Shown here in pieces: positions 60,387 to 64,000 of a stretch of 64,000 nt of DNA. Every line of letters begins with the position of its first letter. The first letter of the stretch is position 1. The notes under the pieces were generated by a model, which made no database searches, was not told where the DNA came from, and saw nothing but the letters and a program-made list of their open reading frames with translations. The DNA lies in the NCBI RefSeq assembly GCF_964204645.1, contig NC_134031.1, positions 17,729,307-17,793,306 on the forward strand, written 5' to 3'. Source of the DNA: Tubulanus polymorphus. Taxonomy: Eukaryota > Nemertea > Palaeonemertea > Tubulaniformes > Tubulanidae. The translations under genes were made by a program, and so were the position numbers.

Positions 60387-63300
60387 ATGACAGTAGTTCA
60401 AGTAAATATAGGTTCGGCTGCTGGAGTTATCATAGCCGTTCTACTCGGAATTCATCTTCAATACCAGCGGACATATCCCCAATCTTCAGAATATGATACA
60501 CCTACTACTTGTGCGACGGTGACACCGCAAACAGATTTGACGAAATCAGACAGACGGACTGCTCCGGTTGAATCTTCATCTTCACCAGTTCGACGACAAT
60601 CGAGAACACTCGGTAATGACCAGGAACGAAGACAACGTTTTGTGGGTGAGCCTATAAATCATGTATAACGTAACAAGAGATTTTAGAGAATTTGTAAATC
60701 GGAGTAGGTAAACGTTGTTTCGAAATCCACTAATAAGTGGCTTCGTCATACATAAAACTGATCTAATTTCCAAGAGAATAATCATGTATACAGAAGTATT
60801 AGATTGTTGTTTTTTTTAATAAACGTCAAAATCATCGCAACAGATGGTCACTTTTCATCATTATTTAGGTAACGATGCATCAGCTTCAATAGAACCGCCA
60901 GAAATGAATTACAGGCCAATAATAGGTAGGTATGGCACGTGTGGATTTCATGTATCAGAATTTGCATATGACTTGAGATAAATGAAACTAATTGAATATG
61001 AAAATAATCCATTTGTAAGCTACTGGCACTGGCAGTCTCTCCATTATTCTAAATACATGGGAATTGAGATCACAAGTATATATACGCAAACCTTTATATA
61101 TACATGGGTGAATCATGAATGATTGATTTTTTATTTCACCAGGGATGCTTTGTCAAAGTACACTCGATCTCTATAATAAATTCGGGAAACAGCTCGTGTA
61201 TGAAAATAATGTAAAATGGATGCAAGGCTGTGGTGCACAGGTCGTTCCTATTTGGTAGGTTAGGTCTCGTAGCGTAACCCCGCAGCTGAAATAGAAAAAA
61301 AAGTAAATAAATTCATTTTCACGGCCACCCCTATATTTACAGTTCGTTCTGATGTCACTATATTTCTACAGCCTTGTTAACATTGTTGTCCATTTATAGG
61401 GTGGAGAAATCTCCGGAATACTATGAAAAAATGTTCTCACAAATAAACGGGTGAATACGCAGCAAATATACCGATTTATTAAAACATTATCAGAATTGGT
61501 GTTTCAAAATATGGTACTTGTTTTATTGATTAGACTCCATCATGAGCGAACCCATAATACACTTAACATAGTTGCTTATTAAAAATACATGGTCTTAGTT
61601 TTAAAATCCACTATATATAAAATTCATTAGCAATATTCACTATTCGACAATTAAAATCAGAAGACACGGCTCAGGCTGAGACCATCGTCAGGTGTACATC
61701 GTCGCAGAGAGATTCCGTGAGTCTTTGGATTTTAATTGTTGAATGATAAATTTCGCTTTTAATCTTTTAAATTTTGTTGATAGTAGGTTTTTAAATGTAT
61801 CATCTATTCTCCACGCCAGGGTGTATATGTACGGGCGTTTCTACTACTAACATATGTAAATTTTTTTACAGACTGTATTTGCCAGGAGGTCTCAGTACGA
61901 GTTTCGATTCGGCATATTCTCAATCTGCCCGCATTCTCATTGACCTGGCCACCAAGGTATAGATTTTCAAGATGAAGAGGTAAAGGAGACAAGTATTTGT
62001 AAGTCTACCTAATCGTTGAAGAGATTTTATCTTGTTCTTAGGCAAATCAACGCGGTGTGCACTTTCCAATTTGGGCTGTCTGTCTAGGAATGCAGTTTCT
62101 AGTGTCAAATGTTGCGCATCGTGACGTCACTTATCAATGTCCCGGGCAGAAATTTCATCGTACGCAGTTCTACGGAGGAAAAGGTAGGCAGCGATCAACA
62201 CATAGGACACGACAGAAACCTTAATTCCCTTCGTGGCCCAGACTGAAAGAGGGTGGTAGGAATATTTTTTAGGTAAACCATTTAAAATCATTCAACAATA
62301 TTGTAAGATTATGTCTTACATTTATTCGTTATCAGTTCAATTTACGCGATAATCTAGATACTTTCTAGATGATGTCAAGGAATAATTGTCAATTCACAAA
62401 TTAACGGTATATTTTATCGTTAGTAGATGTTCTCCCTGTTTCCGAAGTTGAATTTTCAAAAATAAATCATACAATCCACGAATCGACGCATATATCAATG
62501 ACGGAACACGAGGACTTATAGTTTCGCTATTCGGATTAAGCAATCTGCAGTTTTCCAGTCATTACTCAATCTTTTCCAGATTTTGAAGATAGTTTTCTGA
62601 AGAAAAATCTCCCACCAGAAAGCCTTACTGCACTCAAAGAGAAAAGTTTAATGCCGCACATGCATAAAAGATGCGTATCGGCGAAGGTGAGTGTTTAATT
62701 TCAAAACTCCTTTAGTTCATCACTGGAGTATCACGGGTAAAGTTCCTTATCAAGCATGATTCTTCGTTTCAGACGTTTTACTCAATCCCCGAGTTGCGTG
62801 AAAATTTCAAAGCTGTTTCGGTAAACAAAGATGACGACGGAGTTCAGTACATTTCTACAATAGAATGTAAGTTATACTGACCAAGTCATGCGGTAAACAC
62901 TCTTTCGCGACGCCAATTTCCTTTTCATCTTTACAGCCAAGAAATATCCGTTTTATGCGACACAATGGCACCCAGAAAAATTTAGTTATGATTGGGATAT
63001 GAAGGCAAAAGTTCCACACTATAAGAGCGCTATCAAGATAGGCCATGACATCGGCAATTTTTTCGTTGCTGAATGTAAGTTCATCTTCTTATTCAGAATA
63101 ATGGCATTGGTAAAGCGCATCTTTCTGTGATTACGTGAAGTGCTTTTTCTTAATTATATTAATTTATAATAATTTGTTCAATTAGGTCGCAGAAATAATC
63201 AAACATTCATAGATCCGACTGACGAAGAAGCTCTTTTGATAAACAATTACCAATCTCTCTTCTTCGGAAGGCCATGGTATGTATCCTTTTATTTTTTCCA

Positions 63301-63406
63301 AGAGGAGGATATAACTGAGGAAGGCCTACGAAAAAGAAAGGAAAAGCTGGCAGCATTGAGAAGCATGAAGATTTCAAACAGTGGTGGTGACAAATTTAAA
63401 AAATAA
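60387..63406 (+). CDS. GGH: Gamma-glutamyl hydrolase-like gene, copy 4
   Basis: Ten exons: 60387-60645, 60869-60925, 61143-61254, 61400-61450, 61872-61956, 62042-62183, 62580-62686, 62773-62866, 62937-63074, 63186-63406; 421 residues, frame intact, donor and tail of copy 3 type lesions absent. It has the nucleophile in WAVCLGMQ and the catalytic QWHPEK. Private replacements include QKFHR for QIFHR, SFDSAYSQ for SFNSAYAQ, LKEKSLM for LEEKNFM, and GHDIG for GHEIG. Two small insertions and a stop upstream of exon 7 (62517-62540) fall in the intron and do no harm. It shares the Arg in QYQRTYPQ and WVEKSPEYY with copy 3. Its 3' flank ends the array. Confidence 0.9.
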
Positions 63407-63651
63407 CCAGTGGTGACGAGCTTTAGAAATAGCCATTTATTCTGAATTTCAAATATAAATCTATGCTTTCGCTTTAATTTACAACAAAAGAGTCAATTGC
63501 AATTTTTGGTCACAAAAGATCCGACTTTTATACGTTAGATTTACTGTGTAAACCGTACACAAACAAGTTCAGTATAAACAATTATGACGATTGAAATAAA
63601 ATCAACTATACAAATCTTTTTCAAAGAAAAGTGTTTTTTTTTCAAAATTTT
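63407..63651. other. 3' flank of copy 4 and array boundary
   Basis: Continues the duplicated 3' flank to about 63645, with AATAAA near 63595, then switches to unique sequence of the next gene. Confidence 0.6.
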
Positions 63652-64000
63652 TCAAAATGGCCAAGTTTCGAACCACTTTCGGATGAATGCCATTGTCGAA
63701 CGCGGAACGTTGCTGTCATGAATCTGGGTAGTGATGATTTCCTGCTCGCCGGGTAGTGTCATCGTAGAGCCGTACCGTTGAAGTTTCATATCTTCCTGTA
63801 TTTCGTCTGCTTGTACCACATAGCGATCCGATTGACGATCGCGCACCTCGTTTTGAACGACATCGTCGGCTTCCACTACTGGGCAGACTTTCGGTGAAGT
63901 ATTTCCGCTGACATCACCTAAACCCTGTTCATTTCTATGTACTTCATTCGTTTGGACAAATACTCGATTAGATGGACCTTCGCGCACTCCATTTTGAACT
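63652..64000 (-). CDS. 3' part of an unrecognised gene with internal repeats (runs off window)
   Basis: A minus-strand frame is open from the window edge to a TGA at 63652-63654 (about 115 codons seen). It is hydrophilic and contains two related segments, VQNGVREGPSNRVFVQTNEV and VQNEVRDRQSDRYVVQADEI, suggesting a tandem repeat of about 45 residues continuing beyond the edge. It ends FIRKWFETWPF. Codon use and composition look coding, in contrast to the AT-rich flank. No family recognised. It is tail-to-tail with hydrolase copy 4. It could be a terminal exon or a single-exon gene. Confidence 0.55.
   Translation of the reverse strand, partial: VQNGVREGPSNRVFVQTNEVHRNEQGLGDVSGNTSPKVCPVVEADDVVQNEVRDRQSDRYVVQADEIQEDMKLQRYGSTMTLPGEQEIITTQIHDSNVPRSTMAFIRKWFETWPF

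Larger units (their letters stand above)
51980..63645 (+). repeat. Tandem array of three ~3.9 kb units, each with one hydrolase gene
   Basis: Start-to-start spacing of the ATGs is 3967 (52542 to 56509) and 3878 (56509 to 60387). Exons, introns and flanks are nearly identical among the units. Similarity stops abruptly at about 63645, just past the 3' flank of copy 4. Units 3 and 4 share a duplicated GGTATCAATTGTTGTTGATT, a shortened intron 3 and several substitutions absent from unit 2, so they separated last. Confidence 0.92.

Overview
The window is animal nuclear DNA. Genes have GT-AG introns, long AT-rich intergenic and intronic sequence, many microsatellites and several short inverted-repeat elements. 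The gene types (NR0B orphan receptor, peripherin-like tetraspanin, big-defensin-like peptide, intronless rhodopsin-class receptors, gamma-glutamyl hydrolase cluster) suggest a marine invertebrate, most plausibly a lophotrochozoan; that assignment is inference and the species cannot be read from the sequence.

Layout. 1-224 (-): start of a secreted acidic protein cut by the window edge. 1202-2431 (-): intronless peripherin-2/ROM1-like tetraspanin. 8572-10678 (+): two-exon NR0B (DAX1/SHP-type) nuclear receptor without a DNA-binding domain. 10679-24811: a large gene-poor stretch. 24812-25145 (-): two-exon beta/big-defensin-like peptide, with a frameshifted relic of a sister gene at 25784-25890. 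29893-41136 (-): a 13-exon gene, reconstructed here from splice phases, for a 610-residue WD40 protein with an acidic N-terminal region and a C-terminal CaaX box. 41481-42560: an AT-rich island with broken reading frames unlike its surroundings. 43461-44441 (+) and 45625-46677 (-): two intronless, tail-to-tail class A GPCRs. 47848-63406 (+): four tandem ten-exon gamma-glutamyl-hydrolase-like genes, one old and divergent, three nearly identical. 63652-64000 (-): 3' part of an unrecognised gene.

The most notable region is the hydrolase array. All four copies keep the same intron positions and phases. Copies 2-4 are recent duplicates of a roughly 3.9 kb unit that carries its own TATA box and an intronic inverted-repeat element. 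Shared differences show that copies 3 and 4 are the youngest pair. Copy 3 has since lost its exon 1 splice donor and gained a nonsense codon in its last exon.

Small non-autonomous elements are common: a piggyBac-type MITE with TTAA ends and nested palindromes, a fold-back element with tRNA-like ends, a hAT-like MITE and three further inverted-repeat elements. No operons, CRISPR arrays or complete tRNA/rRNA genes were seen. The genes are functionally unrelated neighbours apart from the hydrolase array and the defensin pair.
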